A stretch of 5,605 nt of DNA from Solobacterium sp. (lineage in GTDB: Bacteria > Bacillota_I > Bacilli_A > Erysipelotrichales > Erysipelotrichaceae). Location of the stretch: the NCBI GenBank assembly GCA_017419465.1, contig JAFOLE010000062.1, positions 1 through 5,605 on the forward strand, written 5' to 3'. Shown here in pieces: positions 5,313 through 5,605 of this stretch (the stretch's first letter is position 1; every line of letters begins with the position of its first letter). A program made the translations under genes and the position numbers. Below the pieces are notes generated by a model, which saw only the letters and a list, made by a program, of their open reading frames with translations, did no database searches and was not told the DNA's origin.

Positions 5313-5387
5313 TATGTGTCGGCTTTCGATTGTGCTTTTTCGAATTTCGCAGTACCCTAATGCATTGTGTGAAGGAGAATAATTACG

Positions 5388-5605
5388 ATGAATCGTTTGT
5401 TTAAACTGTGTATGGTCGTATTCCTGTTTCTTGCGGGATGCGGCACAAAAGCACAGAATAAATCGGGTCTTCCGTTCACAAGTGAAGATCCGGAATCCAT
5501 GCAGTTCCTGGTACGCCAGTATCATGCGGCGAAGAACTTCACGGATTTCATGCCGGTAGTGAAGGAAGGAACACCGGATGCGGACAGCCAGACCGTCGAG
5601 TATGG
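5388..5605 (+). CDS. Lipoprotein, N-terminal part (runs off the window)
   Basis: The first 72 codons of a gene cut by the window edge. The protein starts MNRLFKLCMVVFLFLAGCGT: a short positive N-terminus, a hydrophobic core, and the lipobox LAGC with Cys18 as the predicted lipidated residue, so the mature protein is anchored on the outer face of the membrane. The mature part seen (GTKAQNKSGLPFTSEDPESM and onward) begins with the usual polar linker, then FLVRQYHAAKNFTDFMPVVKEG, which I do not recognise. AAGGAG (5372-5377) is ten bases before the ATG, slightly long but usable. It may be a solute-binding or a secreted protein; too little is present to decide. The leader from the perfect -10 at 5289 would be about 87 bases, longer than for other genes here. 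Confidence 0.8.
   Translation, partial: MNRLFKLCMVVFLFLAGCGTKAQNKSGLPFTSEDPESMQFLVRQYHAAKNFTDFMPVVKEGTPDADSQTVEY

Noticed and set aside
4998..5525. Antisense open frame (175 codons) across the zinc-ribbon gene and the lipoprotein start
   Set aside because: It crosses a terminator, a promoter region and two sense genes, and its composition is irregular with no domain.
1..5605. CRISPR array, tRNA, rRNA or riboswitch
   Set aside because: No regularly spaced repeats, no cloverleaf-like segments with a T-loop motif, and no leader long enough or with recognisable aptamer sequence; the intergenic regions are all under 200 bases.

Overview
The window looks like chromosomal sequence from a low-to-mid GC Bacillota (Firmicutes). 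The reasons are strong AGGAGG-type ribosome binding sites, a DegV-family protein, a DUF6935-type protein, a phosphotransferase-linked 6-phospho-beta-glucosidase, and compact hairpin-plus-U-tract terminators after most genes. The DegV subfamily and the DUF6935 protein make me think of Erysipelotrichaceae, but that is a guess from memory, not from a search.

Layout. Positions 1-120 are AT-rich (34% GC by my count) and look like the end of an insertion element whose transposase would run leftward out of the window. At about 120/121 the sequence changes abruptly to about 49% GC and to the last 56 codons of a sugar-specific PTS EIIC permease; the rest of that gene is absent here. One base after its stop comes a complete GH1 6-phospho-beta-glucosidase (293-1720) with its own terminator. 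A SIS-domain phosphosugar isomerase or deglycase follows as its own transcription unit (1802-2866). It converges on a small single-pass membrane protein on the minus strand (2933-3280) and shares a bidirectional terminator with it. A DUF6935-type protein (3382-3879) diverges from the membrane protein. A DegV-family fatty-acid-binding protein (4025-4864) has the best promoter in the window and a UUCG-capped terminator. A 75-residue zinc-ribbon protein (4989-5216) and the first 72 codons of a lipoprotein (5388 to the edge) complete the window.

How it works together. The EIIC and GH1 genes were evidently one operon for uptake and hydrolysis of a phosphorylated beta-glucoside. In this genome the permease appears broken by an insertion or rearrangement, while the hydrolase is intact and may be transcribed from an outward-facing promoter in the element end. 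The other genes are mostly separate units with their own promoters and terminators and do not form an obvious pathway. I see no tRNA, rRNA, CRISPR array, defence cassette or riboswitch. The two most useful points are the permease truncation and the SIS protein, whose residues match the GlmS/FraB catalytic positions and suggest an isomerase or Amadori deglycase.
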